The notes below the pieces were generated by a model. That model was not told the origin of the DNA and made no database searches. It worked only from the letters and a program-made list of their open reading frames with translations. From Streptomyces koelreuteriae (GTDB lineage Bacteria; Actinomycetota; Actinomycetes; Streptomycetales; Streptomycetaceae): a DNA stretch of 64,000 nucleotides. The stretch lies in the NCBI RefSeq assembly GCF_018604545.1, contig NZ_CP075896.1, forward strand, positions 868,001-932,000, read 5' to 3'. Both the position numbers and the translations under genes were made by a program. Position 1 is the stretch's first letter. Every line of letters starts with the position of its first letter. This document shows positions 18,360 through 28,068 of this stretch, piece by piece.

Positions 18360-19706
18360 GTGATGGCGGGAGAGAGGCGGGGGCAGCGACCCAGGCAGCC
18401 GGAGCTGCCCGACCTGCATGTGCGCCTGCGCAGCGAGCTGAACCGGATCGACGAGCAGTTGCGCGTCCTGCTGGACGCCATGGACCGGATGCAGGGCCTG
18501 CTGGACGCGGTGGTGGCCATCAGCCGGGAGATGGAGCTGACCGCGGTGCTGCACCGCATCGTGACCACCGCCATGGATCTGGTCGGCGCCCGCTACGGCG
18601 CGCTGGGCGTGCTCAACGCCTCCGGGGAGCGCCTGGAGGAGTTCATCACCGCCGGTCTGTCCGAGCGGGAACTCGACGACCTCGCCGGCACCGATCTGCC
18701 CCGCGGTCTGGGCGTCCTCGGCCACCTGATCAGCCACCCGGAGCCCCTGCGGCTCGACGACATCACGGCCCATCCGTCCGCCGTCGGCTTCCCGCCCGGC
18801 CATCCGCATCTGCGGACCCTGCTCGGAGTCGCCATCAGTGTCCGCGGCGAGATCTACGGCGATCTGTACCTCGCCGAGCGGCGTGACGGACAGCCCTTCG
18901 ACATCCAGGACGAGAACGTCGTGACCGCCCTGGCCAGCGCCGCCGGCATCGCCATCGAGAACGTCCGGCTGTTCGAACAGATTCGGGTCGGAGCCGAGCA
19001 GTTCCAGCGGCTGCTCCTGCCCGCGCTGCCCGATCTGCGGCCCTTCACCGCCGCCGCCGTCTACCGCCCGGCCGCCGAGCCCAGCAAGCTCGGAGGGGAC
19101 TGGTACGACGCGATCCCGCTGTCCGGCGGCATCGTGGCGGTCGTCATCGGTGACGTGGTCGGCCACGATCTGAAGGCGGCGGCCGCCATGGCCTCCACCC
19201 GCAACATGCTGCGGGCCCTGCTGTTCGACCGGGGCAGTACGCCCGGCGCGCTCCTGGCCCGGCTCGACCGCACCCTCCAGGCCATCACGACCAACCCGGT
19301 CACCACCACCGCCCTGGCCCGCATCGAGCCGGAGGGGCCGGGCTGGCGCATCCACTGGAGCACGGCGGGCCATGTCCCGCCCCTGCTGATCACCCCCGAC
19401 GGACGGACGGAGTATCTGACCGCCGAGCCCGGCCTGCCGCTCGGCGTCGACCTGGAGGAACCCCGCCCCGACCACTCCCGGTTCCTGCCCCCGGACGCCA
19501 CCGTGGTCTTCTTCACCGACGGGCTGATCGAACATCCCGCCCACCCCATCGACGAGAGCCTGGACCAGCTCGCCGGACTCGCCACCGTCCATGCGCACCG
19601 GCCCCTGCCCGAGTTCGTACGGGCGCTGGCCGATCACCATCCGAGCGACGGTCACGACGACATGGCCGTCCTCGCGCTGCGCACCCCACGGGGATCCGGC
19701 GGATGA
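18360..19706 (+). CDS. GAF-domain PP2C (SpoIIE-type) serine/threonine phosphatase
   Basis: This 448-residue protein has a short N-terminal coiled-coil, a GAF sensor domain at about residues 55-205 (LVGARYGALGVLNASG, LGHLISHPEPLRLDDI, LGVAISVRGEIYGDLYLAE) and a SpoIIE/RsbU-like phosphatase domain at about 215-445. Metal-binding acidic residues are in GGDWYDAIPL, GDVVGHDLKAAA and FFTDGLIE. Such proteins dephosphorylate anti-anti-sigma factors in actinomycetes. The start is GTG at 18360, immediately followed by an ATG. The MASE1 gene follows after 31 nt and may form a unit with it. Confidence 0.92.
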   Translation: MMAGERRGQRPRQPELPDLHVRLRSELNRIDEQLRVLLDAMDRMQGLLDAVVAISREMELTAVLHRIVTTAMDLVGARYGALGVLNASGERLEEFITAGLSERELDDLAGTDLPRGLGVLGHLISHPEPLRLDDITAHPSAVGFPPGHPHLRTLLGVAISVRGEIYGDLYLAERRDGQPFDIQDENVVTALASAAGIAIENVRLFEQIRVGAEQFQRLLLPALPDLRPFTAAAVYRPAAEPSKLGGDWYDAIPLSGGIVAVVIGDVVGHDLKAAAAMASTRNMLRALLFDRGSTPGALLARLDRTLQAITTNPVTTTALARIEPEGPGWRIHWSTAGHVPPLLITPDGRTEYLTAEPGLPLGVDLEEPRPDHSRFLPPDATVVFFTDGLIEHPAHPIDESLDQLAGLATVHAHRPLPEFVRALADHHPSDGHDDMAVLALRTPRGSGG

Positions 19707-19737
19707 TGGTCGAGAGGATGTCGATGCGGAGGTCCCG

Positions 19738-20754
19738 ATGACTGTCGCGCGGCATGCCGGAGCCCGCCGCGCCGGCGCGTTCGCCCTGGAGATCTGCGCC
19801 GTTGCCGCGCTGTACTGGGGCTCGGCCGAGATCGGACTGCTCCAGCAGCAGGTGCGGGGCCAGGTCACCCCGATGTGGCCGCCGAGCGGTATCGCCCTGG
19901 CCGGCCTGCTGCTGCGCGGGCCGCGGGTCTGGCCGGGGATCGCGCTCGGGGCGTTCCTGGTCAACATCTCGCTGGGGCCCTCGCTTCCGGCCGTCCTCGC
20001 GATCGCGGCGGGCAACACGCTCGCCCCTGTCTGCTCGTACGCGCTGCTCCGCCGTGCCGGGTTCCGCAGCGAGATGAACCGGCTGCGGGACGCCCTCGCC
20101 CTGATCTTCCTGGGCGCGTTCACCGGCATGCTGGTCAGCGCCACGGTGGGCACCGGGACGCTCGTCCTCACGGGTGTGCTGGACGCCGGCGAGTTCTGGG
20201 CGACGTGGTCGGTGTGGTGGACCGGCGACGCGGTGGGCGTCCTCGCGGTCACACCGGTCGTGCTGTTGCTCCGCTCGGCACGCCGGCCCCAGGGCGTTTC
20301 GCTGTTCCGCTGGGTGGAGGGGATCCTGCTCGTGGCGGTCACGATCTGCGTCGGCTTCATCGAGACCAGCACCACGCCGCTGCTGTTCCTCGGCTTCCCG
20401 CTGCTGGTCTGGGCGGCCTTCCGCTTCGGGCTGGCCGGGGCGGCGCCCTGTGCCCTCGCCGTGTCGACCTTCGCGATCATCGCGGCCGCGCAGAACACGG
20501 GCCCGTTCGCCGGTCACGACCTCTTCACCAACATGATCACGCTGCAGGCGTTCAACGGTTCCGTCTCGCTGACCGCGCTCCTGCTCGGAGCGGCCGTCAA
20601 CGAACGCACCCGCACCGAGAAGGAGATCGCGCTGGCCTGCGGGCAGCTCGCCGAGATGGTCACGAAGATCGCCGCGACGGACCGCCGCCCGGCTCTGGAC
20701 CCCGAAATGACGAAGAGCCCCGAAATGACGAAGGGCCCCGCCCCACCGAAGTGA
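19738..20754 (+). CDS. MASE1-domain integral membrane protein without output domain
   Basis: This 338-residue protein is almost entirely a MASE1 sensor domain with about eight transmembrane helices. Characteristic residues are WPPSGIALA near residue 45 and WWTGDAVGVLAVTPVVL near residue 160. MASE1 normally sits at the N-terminus of histidine kinases or diguanylate cyclases, but here only about 55 cytoplasmic residues follow, ending in the short repeat PEMTKS-PEMTKG. GGAGG is 5 nt before the ATG at 19738. Its position after a SpoIIE phosphatase suggests that it may feed a signal to that enzyme; this is inference. Confidence 0.85.
   Translation: MTVARHAGARRAGAFALEICAVAALYWGSAEIGLLQQQVRGQVTPMWPPSGIALAGLLLRGPRVWPGIALGAFLVNISLGPSLPAVLAIAAGNTLAPVCSYALLRRAGFRSEMNRLRDALALIFLGAFTGMLVSATVGTGTLVLTGVLDAGEFWATWSVWWTGDAVGVLAVTPVVLLLRSARRPQGVSLFRWVEGILLVAVTICVGFIETSTTPLLFLGFPLLVWAAFRFGLAGAAPCALAVSTFAIIAAAQNTGPFAGHDLFTNMITLQAFNGSVSLTALLLGAAVNERTRTEKEIALACGQLAEMVTKIAATDRRPALDPEMTKSPEMTKGPAPPK
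20701..20735 (+). repeat. Tandem 18-bp repeat at the 3' end of the MASE1 gene
   Basis: CCCGAAATGACGAAGAG (20701-20717) is followed by CCCCGAAATGACGAAGGG (20718-20735), encoding PEMTKS then PEMTKG in frame. It is a short, recent-looking duplication in the cytoplasmic tail. Confidence 0.8.
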
Positions 20755-20764
20755 GGCAAGGCCC

Positions 20765-20787
20765 TGCCCGGGGAGAACTCCCGGGCA
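20765..20787. terminator. Hairpin between MASE1 gene and tRNA-Pro
   Basis: TGCCCGGGGAG, loop AA, CTCCCGGGCA pairs with one bulged G. It lies downstream of the plus-strand MASE1 gene and just past the 3' end of the minus-strand tRNA, so it may end both transcripts. It lacks a T tract. Confidence 0.55.
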
Positions 20788-20792
20788 CTGTG

Positions 20793-20866
<74 letters not shown>

Positions 20867-20954
20867 ATGCGCGTCCGCTCGCGGGGAAACCGCGTGATCG
20901 CGCGAACAGCACCTTACCCCACACCCCTGGCCGCGCCGAAAACGGCCCGGGCGG

Positions 20955-20960
20955 GACAAT
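20955..20960 (+). promoter_or_regulatory. -10 box for leaderless DUF309 gene
   Basis: GACAAT ends 6 nt before the ATG at 20967 and no ribosome-binding site is present, which fits a leaderless transcript starting at or next to the ATG. Confidence 0.5.
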
Positions 20961-20966
20961 CGGCGT

Positions 20967-21533
20967 ATGGGCAGCACAGAGAGCAAGGGAAGCGCGGGAG
21001 ACACGGGCAGCGGCTTCGCGGACGGGTCGGGCGACGCCCGGGACCGCGACAGCGAGGGGCGGGCCCGCAACGCCCGGCCCCGGGACGGCCTCGGGCGGCC
21101 CCTGCCGTACGGCGCGGACGGTGTGCCCCGGCAGCCCGAGGGCGTGGTCCGTACGCCGGAGGAGACCGTCTCCGAGGCGCAGCGGCTGCTGGACGAGGGG
21201 AAGCCGTTCCACGCGCACGAGGTCTTCGAGGACGCCTGGAAGTCGGGCCCCGACGCGGAGCGCGAGCTGTGGCGCGGTCTGGCCCAGCTTGCCGTGGGTC
21301 TCACCCACTCCGCCCGGGGCAACCTCACCGGCGGGGCACGGCTGCTGCGCCGCGGGGCGACCGCGACCGAGACCTGGGCCGCCGACTCCGGACAGCCGCT
21401 GCCGCACGGCATCGACCTCGAGGCCATCGCCGCCTGGGCCCGGGAGCTGGCCCAGGACGTCGAACACAACGGCCGCGCGGTGGACGCGGGGGCGCGGGCG
21501 CCTCGGCTCCGGGGAGCGGACGCGGGGCGCTGA
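20967..21533 (+). CDS. DUF309 domain-containing protein
   Basis: This 188-residue protein has a low-complexity, charged and Gly-rich N-terminal region of about 60 residues, then a DUF309 helical domain at about 65-160. It carries the family motif FHAHEVFEDAWKSGP, followed by LWRGLAQLAVGLTHSARGN. The His-Glu-Trp residues are conserved in the family, but no biochemical role is established. It diverges from the tRNA-Pro gene and appears leaderless. Confidence 0.85.
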   Translation: MGSTESKGSAGDTGSGFADGSGDARDRDSEGRARNARPRDGLGRPLPYGADGVPRQPEGVVRTPEETVSEAQRLLDEGKPFHAHEVFEDAWKSGPDAERELWRGLAQLAVGLTHSARGNLTGGARLLRRGATATETWAADSGQPLPHGIDLEAIAAWARELAQDVEHNGRAVDAGARAPRLRGADAGR

Positions 21534-21690
21534 GCCGGGGGCGCGGTGCGGGGGCCGGCGGTGATGTGCGGCCTCGGGGCGGGCGCCCCGGGGTGTCGGG
21601 GCACGGACGCGGGACACCGGCCACCGACGCTCGAGCAAGGGCGCGGGGACCGACCCGGGGCGCGGTGCGGAAGCTGTCGGTGGGGTGCGG

Positions 21691-21696
21691 CAGACT
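21691..21696 (+). promoter_or_regulatory. -10 box for leaderless cobF
   Basis: CAGACT ends 6 nt before the GTG at 21703. The region lacks a ribosome-binding site, supporting this GTG over the one at 21685. Confidence 0.5.
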
Positions 21697-21702
21697 CGGG
21701 GT

Positions 21703-22473
21703 GTGCGAAAGATTCATGTCATCGGTATCGGCGCGGGCGACCCTGAGCAGCTGACCCTGCAGGCGGTGAGGGCGCTGCGGAGCACGGACGTGTTCTTCAT
21801 CCTGGAGAAGGGCGAGGTGAAGGCGGACCTCACCCGGCTGCGGCGGGACATGCTCGACACGCATCTGACGCAGGGGACGTACCGCGTCGTCGAGGCGCGT
21901 GACCCGGAGCGGGACCGGACCGCCGACGGTGCGGCCTACTCCCCCGCCGTCGGGGACTGGCGCAGCGCCCGCGCCGACATCTACGCGCGGCTGATCGCGG
22001 AGGAACTCGGCGAGGAGGAGACCGGCGCGTTCCTGGTCTGGGGAGACCCCTCGCTGTACGACAGCACGCTGGGGATCCTGGAGGAGGTGCTGGAGCGGGG
22101 CGCGGTGGCGTTCGAGTACGACGTCGTCCCCGGCATCAGCAGCGTCTCGGCGCTCGTCGCCCGGCACCGTACGGGGCTGAACCGCATCGCCCGGCCTGTG
22201 CAGATCACCCCCGGGCGGCGGCTCGCCGAGGGCTTCCCGGAGGGCGTGGACGACGTGGTGGTGATGCTCGACGCCCACCAGACCTTCCAGCGGTTCGCGC
22301 AGGAGGACGTCGACATCTACTGGGGCGCCTACATCGGCACTCCGGACGAGATCCTGGTCTCCGGCCCGATCGCGGAGGCCGCGCCCCGTATCGAGCGGTT
22401 GCGTGCCGAGGCCCGGGAGCGCAAGGGCTGGATCATGGACACGTATCTGCTGCGCAGGCACCCCCGGGACTGA
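21703..22473 (+). CDS. cobF: Precorrin-6A synthase (deacetylating)
   Basis: This 256-residue protein is a tetrapyrrole methylase of the CobF type, which methylates C-1 of precorrin-5 and releases acetate in aerobic cobalamin synthesis. The SAM-binding region starts with KIHVIGIGAGDPEQLTLQA, and the second family motif is VWGDPSLYDSTLGIL near residue 110. VVPGISSVSALVARH and ITPGRRL follow. No other cob gene is in the window, so this is a detached member of the pathway. The start is GTG at 21703; an in-frame GTG 6 codons earlier is possible. Confidence 0.9.
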   Translation: MRKIHVIGIGAGDPEQLTLQAVRALRSTDVFFILEKGEVKADLTRLRRDMLDTHLTQGTYRVVEARDPERDRTADGAAYSPAVGDWRSARADIYARLIAEELGEEETGAFLVWGDPSLYDSTLGILEEVLERGAVAFEYDVVPGISSVSALVARHRTGLNRIARPVQITPGRRLAEGFPEGVDDVVVMLDAHQTFQRFAQEDVDIYWGAYIGTPDEILVSGPIAEAAPRIERLRAEARERKGWIMDTYLLRRHPRD

Positions 22474-22479
22474 CCGGGC

Positions 22480-22485
22480 TATCGT
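22480..22485 (+). promoter_or_regulatory. -10 box for leaderless HAD hydrolase gene
   Basis: TATCGT ends 6 nt before the ATG at 22492, and the cobF stop at 22473 lies just upstream. No ribosome-binding site is visible. The gene may be both read through from cobF and started here. Confidence 0.45.
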
Positions 22486-22491
22486 CCGGAC

Positions 22492-23292
22492 ATGGAGTCC
22501 GTGCGTGCCGTACTGATCGACATCGACGGGGTGCTCACCGTGTCGTGGCGGCCCCTGCCCGGGGCCGTGGAGGCGCTGCGGGAGATCAGGGAGGCCGGGC
22601 TCGCCGTCCTGCTGGTCACGAACACGACCTCCCGGACGCGGGCTTCGATCGCCGGGACGCTGGCGGACGCGGGGTTCCCCGTGTCCGCCGAGGACATCCT
22701 GACCGCGCCCGCCGCCACCGCCGCCTATCTCGCCGAGCACTGTCCCGGCGCCCGGTGCGCCCTGCTGAACAGCGGCGACATCGAGGAGGACCTCGACGGT
22801 GTGACCCTCGTGGACGCGACGGACACCGACGCCGTGCCGGATGTCGTGCTCGTCGGCGGGGCCGGTCCGGAGTTCGGCTACGAGGCGCTCGACCGGGCCT
22901 TCCGGCAACTGCGGCGCGGGGCCCGGCTGGTGGCGATGCACCGCAATCTGTACTGGCGTACGGACGAGGGGCTGCGGCTGGACTCCGGTGCGTTCCTGGC
23001 CGGTCTCGAGCAGGCCGCCCGGATGGAGGCCGAGATCACCGGCAAGCCGGCGCCGGCGTTCTTCGAGTCGGCGCTCGCCCGGGTGGGAGCCCCTGCGGGC
23101 GAGACCGTGATGGTGGGCGACGACGTCGAGTCCGACGTGCTCGCGGCGCAGCGGGCCGGTGTCACCGGGGTCCTCGTCCGGACGGGCAAGTTCCAGCCGG
23201 AGGCGCTCCGGGCCGCCGACGGCACGCCCGACCACGTGATCGACTCGTTCGCGGACCTCCCGGCGCTGCTGCGGAGTTCCGCACGGGGGTAG
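22492..23292 (+). CDS. HAD-IIA family hydrolase
   Basis: This 266-residue haloacid-dehalogenase-like phosphatase has motif [11 protein letters not shown] near residue 8, motif [15 protein letters not shown] near residue 40, and motifs III/IV in [10 protein letters not shown] and [17 protein letters not shown] near residue 205. The cap is of the NagD/LHPP type (HAD-IIA). It probably dephosphorylates a small phosphorylated metabolite in the cytoplasm. No partner gene narrows the substrate. Confidence 0.9.
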   Translation: MESVRAVLIDIDGVLTVSWRPLPGAVEALREIREAGLAVLLVTNTTSRTRASIAGTLADAGFPVSAEDILTAPAATAAYLAEHCPGARCALLNSGDIEEDLDGVTLVDATDTDAVPDVVLVGGAGPEFGYEALDRAFRQLRRGARLVAMHRNLYWRTDEGLRLDSGAFLAGLEQAARMEAEITGKPAPAFFESALARVGAPAGETVMVGDDVESDVLAAQRAGVTGVLVRTGKFQPEALRAADGTPDHVIDSFADLPALLRSSARG

Positions 23293-23299
23293 CCGCCCG

Positions 23300-24073
23300 T
23301 CAGCGGAGCAGCAGTTGCAGTCCGCCCACGATCGTCGCCGCGATGACCAGCTGCTCGAACAGCCGCTGGTTGATCTTGTGCACCGCCCACTTGCCGAAGA
23401 GCGCGCCGGGCACGACGAACACGACGAGCGCCAGGTCGAGGAGGAGCGAGCGGCCGTCGATCAGGCCGAGGCCGGCGCTGAAGGGCAGCTTGGAGACGTT
23501 GACGATCAGGAAGAAGAAGGCCGACGTGCCGAGGAAGCCGAGCTTGCGGAAGCCGGCGGAGAGCAGGTACATCGACATCACCGGGCCGCCCGCGTTGGCG
23601 ACCATGGTGGTGAAGCCGCCGAGCACGCCGTAGGAGCGGGCCTTGACCCGGCCCGCCCGGCTGGTGAGCGAGTCCGGTTCCTCCTCCGCGTCCGCCGTAC
23701 GCCGGCGCCACACCGTCACGCCCGCCATCAGCAGCAGGATCGCGCCGATGGAGGTCCGTACGATCGCGTCGTCCGCCCACATCAGGAACACTGTGCCGAC
23801 GACGACGCCCGCGGCGACCGCCGGGAACAGCCGCCACAGGGTGGGCCAGTGGGCGTGCCGCCGGTAGGTGGCGACGGCCAGCAGGTCACCGGCGATCAGG
23901 ACCGGCAGCAGGACGCCGGTGGAGGCGCGGGCGGGCAGCACGGCGGCGAAGATGGCGAGGCTGACCGTGTTGGCCCCGCTCACGGCGGTCTTCGAGAAAC
24001 CGACGAGGAGGGCCGCGAAGGCGAGTGCGGCGAACTCCCAGCCGGTGATGTTCCAGAGCGTCATCGTGTTCAT
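23300..24073 (-). CDS. TSUP/TauE-SafE family membrane transporter
   Basis: This 257-residue membrane protein has about eight helices in two homologous halves, with the family motifs [12 protein letters not shown] near residue 25 and [21 protein letters not shown] near residue 145. TSUP proteins move sulfite, sulfonates or organic acids across the membrane. The ATG at 24073 is the first start for the membrane region; the frame is open far upstream only because it lies antisense in the thiolase gene. It converges on the HAD gene. Confidence 0.9.
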   Translation of the reverse strand: MNTMTLWNITGWEFAALAFAALLVGFSKTAVSGANTVSLAIFAAVLPARASTGVLLPVLIAGDLLAVATYRRHAHWPTLWRLFPAVAAGVVVGTVFLMWADDAIVRTSIGAILLLMAGVTVWRRRTADAEEEPDSLTSRAGRVKARSYGVLGGFTTMVANAGGPVMSMYLLSAGFRKLGFLGTSAFFFLIVNVSKLPFSAGLGLIDGRSLLLDLALVVFVVPGALFGKWAVHKINQRLFEQLVIAATIVGGLQLLLR

Positions 24074-24147
24074 GCGAACACTGATGCTATGTGCACCGAA
24101 CGGAGCCCTGTAGTGCCGTCTCGCTTGGTGGCCCCGGGGGCGCCGGT

Positions 24148-25335
<1,188 letters not shown>

Positions 25336-25359
25336 GAGAGGCTCCTCACACCGCACATT

Positions 25360-25376
25360 AATTAGCACTGCTAGTT
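25360..25376. promoter_or_regulatory. Palindromic operator candidate upstream of the thiolase gene
   Basis: AATTAGCACTGCTAGTT is an imperfect palindrome. Its core TAGCA-C-TGCTA (25363-25373) is perfect. It is a clear AT-rich island in GC-rich DNA, between the divergent thiolase and Dps genes. The form and size suit a TetR-type repressor of lipid metabolism; the cognate regulator is not identifiable here. Confidence 0.55.
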
Positions 25377-25583
25377 TCGGACTATAGACCCTCCTCCCGC
25401 CGCCTGTGAAGATCCTGGGAGCGCACGAGTCCGGGGCGGACATCGCCGCAGGTCGGCGCATCACTCCGGGGCGGATCACGAGCGCGTTTTGCACCCCTGC
25501 GCCCGGGGCACCCGCGCGGTCATGGAGCGGCGTCACGCGCTGCTCCGGACCACGAGGAACGACGCGAGAAGGAGAAGCGCCCT

Positions 25584-26066
25584 ATGACGGCCGTGAGGAG
25601 CACACTGTCCGACGAGGCCCGCCGGGTCTCCTGCGAGGCGCTCCAGGACACCCTGGTCGACCTGCTCGGCCTCTCGCTGATCGGGAAGCAGGCCCACTGG
25701 AACGTCGTCGGACCGCGCTTCCGGTCGATCCACCTCCAGCTCGACGAGGTGGTGACGGCCGCCCGGAACTTCGCCGACACGGTCGCGGAGCGGTCCGCGG
25801 CGCTCGGTGTGCCGCCGGACGGCAGGCCGGAGACCGTCGCCAAGACGTTCACGCTGCCCGGCCCGAAGGAGGGCTGGGTGCGTGACTCGGACGCCGTGCG
25901 GGTACTGGCGGAGTCCCTCCAGGACGCCGTCGGCCGGCTGCGCGAGCGCATCGCCACGACCGAGAAGGCCGACCTGGTCACCCAGGATCTGCTGATCGGC
26001 ATCACCGCCGAGCTGGAGAAGCAGCGGTGGATGTTCGACGCCGAGAACCTTCCCCGCGAAGGCTGA
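25584..26066 (+). CDS. Dps-family DNA-binding ferritin-like protein
   Basis: This 160-residue protein has the ferritin-like four-helix pattern of Dps. The inter-subunit ferroxidase residues are in GKQAHWNVVGPRF (His) and SIHLQLDEVVTAARNFADTVAERSAALG (Asp, Glu). Dps proteins store iron, detoxify peroxide and shield DNA under stress. GAGAAGGAG about 13 nt upstream may serve as its ribosome-binding site. DUF3140 follows after 33 nt. Confidence 0.92.
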   Translation: MTAVRSTLSDEARRVSCEALQDTLVDLLGLSLIGKQAHWNVVGPRFRSIHLQLDEVVTAARNFADTVAERSAALGVPPDGRPETVAKTFTLPGPKEGWVRDSDAVRVLAESLQDAVGRLRERIATTEKADLVTQDLLIGITAELEKQRWMFDAENLPREG

Positions 26067-26099
26067 CCGGCGCGCACGTACGTACGGAAGGGGCACCCG

Positions 26100-26444
26100 A
26101 TGACCGACGCCCTCGAACTCGACGCGCTGTGGGAGGACTTCCACCGCGTGGTGAACATGACCTCGCAGGAACTCGCGGCCTGGCTGCGGACGCGGGACGC
26201 CGACGAGAACGCGGAGCCGCTGCCCGACCAGGCGGGCAGCGAGACCGGACAGCACGTCCTGGCGATCCTCCAGAAGCGGCGCACCGACCTGACCGAGGAC
26301 GATCTGCGGGTGATGCGGAACGTCGTGGACAGGGTCACCTCGCAGGTGGACCTGGAGAACGAACCGCTGCCGGAGCTGACGGCCGAGGACACGCGCCGCC
26401 GGCACCGGCTGATGACCGTCGGCCACGATCCGCTGAAGGCGTAG
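26100..26444 (+). CDS. DUF3140 domain-containing protein
   Basis: This small acidic, helical protein of 114 residues carries the DUF3140 pattern (LWEDFHRVVNMTSQELAAWL, then ILQKRRTDLTEDDLRVM). The function is not established. GAAGGGG is about 5 nt before the ATG. It follows dps closely and may share its stress-related expression. Confidence 0.82.
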   Translation: MTDALELDALWEDFHRVVNMTSQELAAWLRTRDADENAEPLPDQAGSETGQHVLAILQKRRTDLTEDDLRVMRNVVDRVTSQVDLENEPLPELTAEDTRRRHRLMTVGHDPLKA

Positions 26445-26463
26445 CGCCGAGCCGCGAGCGGCG

Positions 26464-26495
26464 GGGCGGCCTCCGCCCGTGGCAGGAGGCCGCCC
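26464..26495. terminator. Bidirectional hairpin between DUF3140 and SDR genes
   Basis: GGGCGGCCTCC (26464-26474) and GGAGGCCGCCC (26485-26495) pair perfectly over 11 bp around a 10-nt loop, centred between two convergent stops at 26444 and 26501. Confidence 0.7.
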
Positions 26496-26500
26496 GCTGC

Positions 26501-27190
26501 TCAGCCCAGCAACCACCCCCCGTCCACGGTCAGTTCCACCGCGTTGACCGAGCGGTTGCGCAGCAGGAAGTCGACCGCGTCGGCCACGTCCGCCATCGTG
26601 GCGAGATTCCCCGTGGGCGTCTCGGTGCGCAGCACGTCGAGCACCTTCTCCGGTTTGGCCTGCCAGTACGGCGTGTCGCCGACGACGCCGGGATGCACGG
26701 AGTTGACCCGGACGGGGGCCAGCTCCACGGCGAGGGAGTGCATCAGGCCCCGCACGCCCGCGTTGACCGTCGCCACCGTCGTCGCGCCCGGATAGGGGCG
26801 TTCCTTCGCCTGTCCGCCGAACAGCACGATGGCGCTGTCGTCGTGCAGCCGGGTGCGCAGCGTGTGCACGACCTCGGTGTAGCCGACGAGCTTGAGGGTG
26901 ACCAGCCGCAGCGCGGCGTCGATGTCGTACTCGGTCACCTTGTTGTCGTCCCGGGAGACACCCGCGAGCACCAGATGGTCGACGCGTCCGACATCGGCCA
27001 GGGCCGCGCTGATCTCCAGGGGCCGGGCCAGGTCGAGGGCGAGGCCCCGGGCGCCGATCTCCTTGGCGACCGTGTCGGCGCGCTGGGCGTCGCGGCCGGT
27101 CAGGACGACATCGTCCCCGCGCTCGAGGCGCAGCCGCGCGAACTCGCGGCCCATCCCCGAGGTGCCTCCGACGACAAGGACACTGCTCAT
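26501..27190 (-). CDS. SDR-fold protein lacking the YxxxK catalytic pair
   Basis: This 229-residue protein keeps the Rossmann nucleotide motif GGTSGMG (residues 8-14), and HLVLAGVS replaces NNAG. At the catalytic site the alignment to SDR enzymes puts Val139 where Tyr is expected and Asn143 where Lys is expected (ATTVATVNAGVRGLMHSLAVEL). The Ser position is also not conserved (VLFGGQAKERP). It may bind NAD(P) without normal hydride-transfer chemistry, or use other residues. Its ATG overlaps the cupin stop by 4 nt, making it the last gene of the 27187-32743 operon. Confidence 0.82.
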   Translation of the reverse strand: MSSVLVVGGTSGMGREFARLRLERGDDVVLTGRDAQRADTVAKEIGARGLALDLARPLEISAALADVGRVDHLVLAGVSRDDNKVTEYDIDAALRLVTLKLVGYTEVVHTLRTRLHDDSAIVLFGGQAKERPYPGATTVATVNAGVRGLMHSLAVELAPVRVNSVHPGVVGDTPYWQAKPEKVLDVLRTETPTGNLATMADVADAVDFLLRNRSVNAVELTVDGGWLLG

Positions 27191-28068
27191 GACTCCTCCT
27201 CAAGCGCCTGGCGCAGGTAGTCCCAGTCCCGCGTGAACCGGTAGGAGTGCCGTGACGGCGGCTGCGGCGCCTGTGTCTCCAGCCACCGCAGGGGCCCCTG
27301 CCCGGCGTTGACGAACCCATGCACACACCCGGCACCCGCCCACGCGAGGTCCCCGGGTTCCAGCCGGTACCGCTCGCCGTCGAGGGTGGCCTCCGCCACG
27401 CCCTCCAGGATCAGATACGTCTCCTCGAAGGGGTGGTCGTGCGTGCCGATGACGCCGTCGGACGCGTACCGCACCATGAACATCGTCGAGGCGACCGCGC
27501 CCAGGTCGCCGTCGACCATCATCTTCACGGTGATGCCGCTGTAGACCAGCAGCGCGGTCCGCATGCTCGCGGTGACGGCCAGCAGGTCCTGGGACTGTTT
27601 GGCGGGATCCATCTGGTCGGGCTCGAAATGCCCGAAGGTCCGGGTGCGCGGGTCGCGGACATCGATCCGGACGGGGTCGCGGGCGGGCAGGTCCGGCACC
27701 GCCTGGGTGTCGTGTCCGTAGCGCGCCCGGGGCACGGGGGCCAGCATGTCCGCCCAGCGCCCGCCGGTCTCCCCGGCCCCGCGCCAGGCGTGCGGAACGC
27801 CGGTCGGCAGGAGACCGTAGTCGCCCTCCTCCAGGAGGTACGACCCGTCGGGCACGTCGAGGATCACGGCCCCGTCGAGGATGTGGAAGGTCTCCTCGTA
27901 CGAGTGCACATGGGCGGGCACACGGCCGTCCGGTCGCAGTTCGCAGAGGCCGAAGCCGGTGTGCACGCTGCCGTCGTCCTCGCCGACCAGCGTCCGCCGC
28001 CGGTGGCCGTGGCCGTCGTACGGCGGCTCGGGCCGGTCTGCGGCGCGGCGCACCAGGTGGTTCGTCAT
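27187..28068 (-). CDS. Double-cupin protein
   Basis: This 293-residue protein contains two cupin barrels. The first (about residues 30-115) has HVHSYEETFHILDGAVILDV and a later His in TGVPHAW. The second (about 195-270) has HDHPFEETYLILEGVAEATL and the His in GCVHGFVN. Both keep the 2-His/Glu metal-site pattern. Bicupins include dioxygenases, decarboxylases and isomerases. The ATG at 28068 overlaps the amidohydrolase stop by 4 nt, and its stop overlaps the next start, so it is tightly co-translated. The reaction is unknown. Confidence 0.87.
   Translation of the reverse strand: MTNHLVRRAADRPEPPYDGHGHRRRTLVGEDDGSVHTGFGLCELRPDGRVPAHVHSYEETFHILDGAVILDVPDGSYLLEEGDYGLLPTGVPHAWRGAGETGGRWADMLAPVPRARYGHDTQAVPDLPARDPVRIDVRDPRTRTFGHFEPDQMDPAKQSQDLLAVTASMRTALLVYSGITVKMMVDGDLGAVASTMFMVRYASDGVIGTHDHPFEETYLILEGVAEATLDGERYRLEPGDLAWAGAGCVHGFVNAGQGPLRWLETQAPQPPSRHSYRFTRDWDYLRQALEEES

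Noticed and set aside
18349..18363. Four-codon upstream open frame MRRS overlapping the phosphatase start
   Set aside because: ATGAGGCGCTCGTGA is too short and has no ribosome-binding site; it is likely a chance match.
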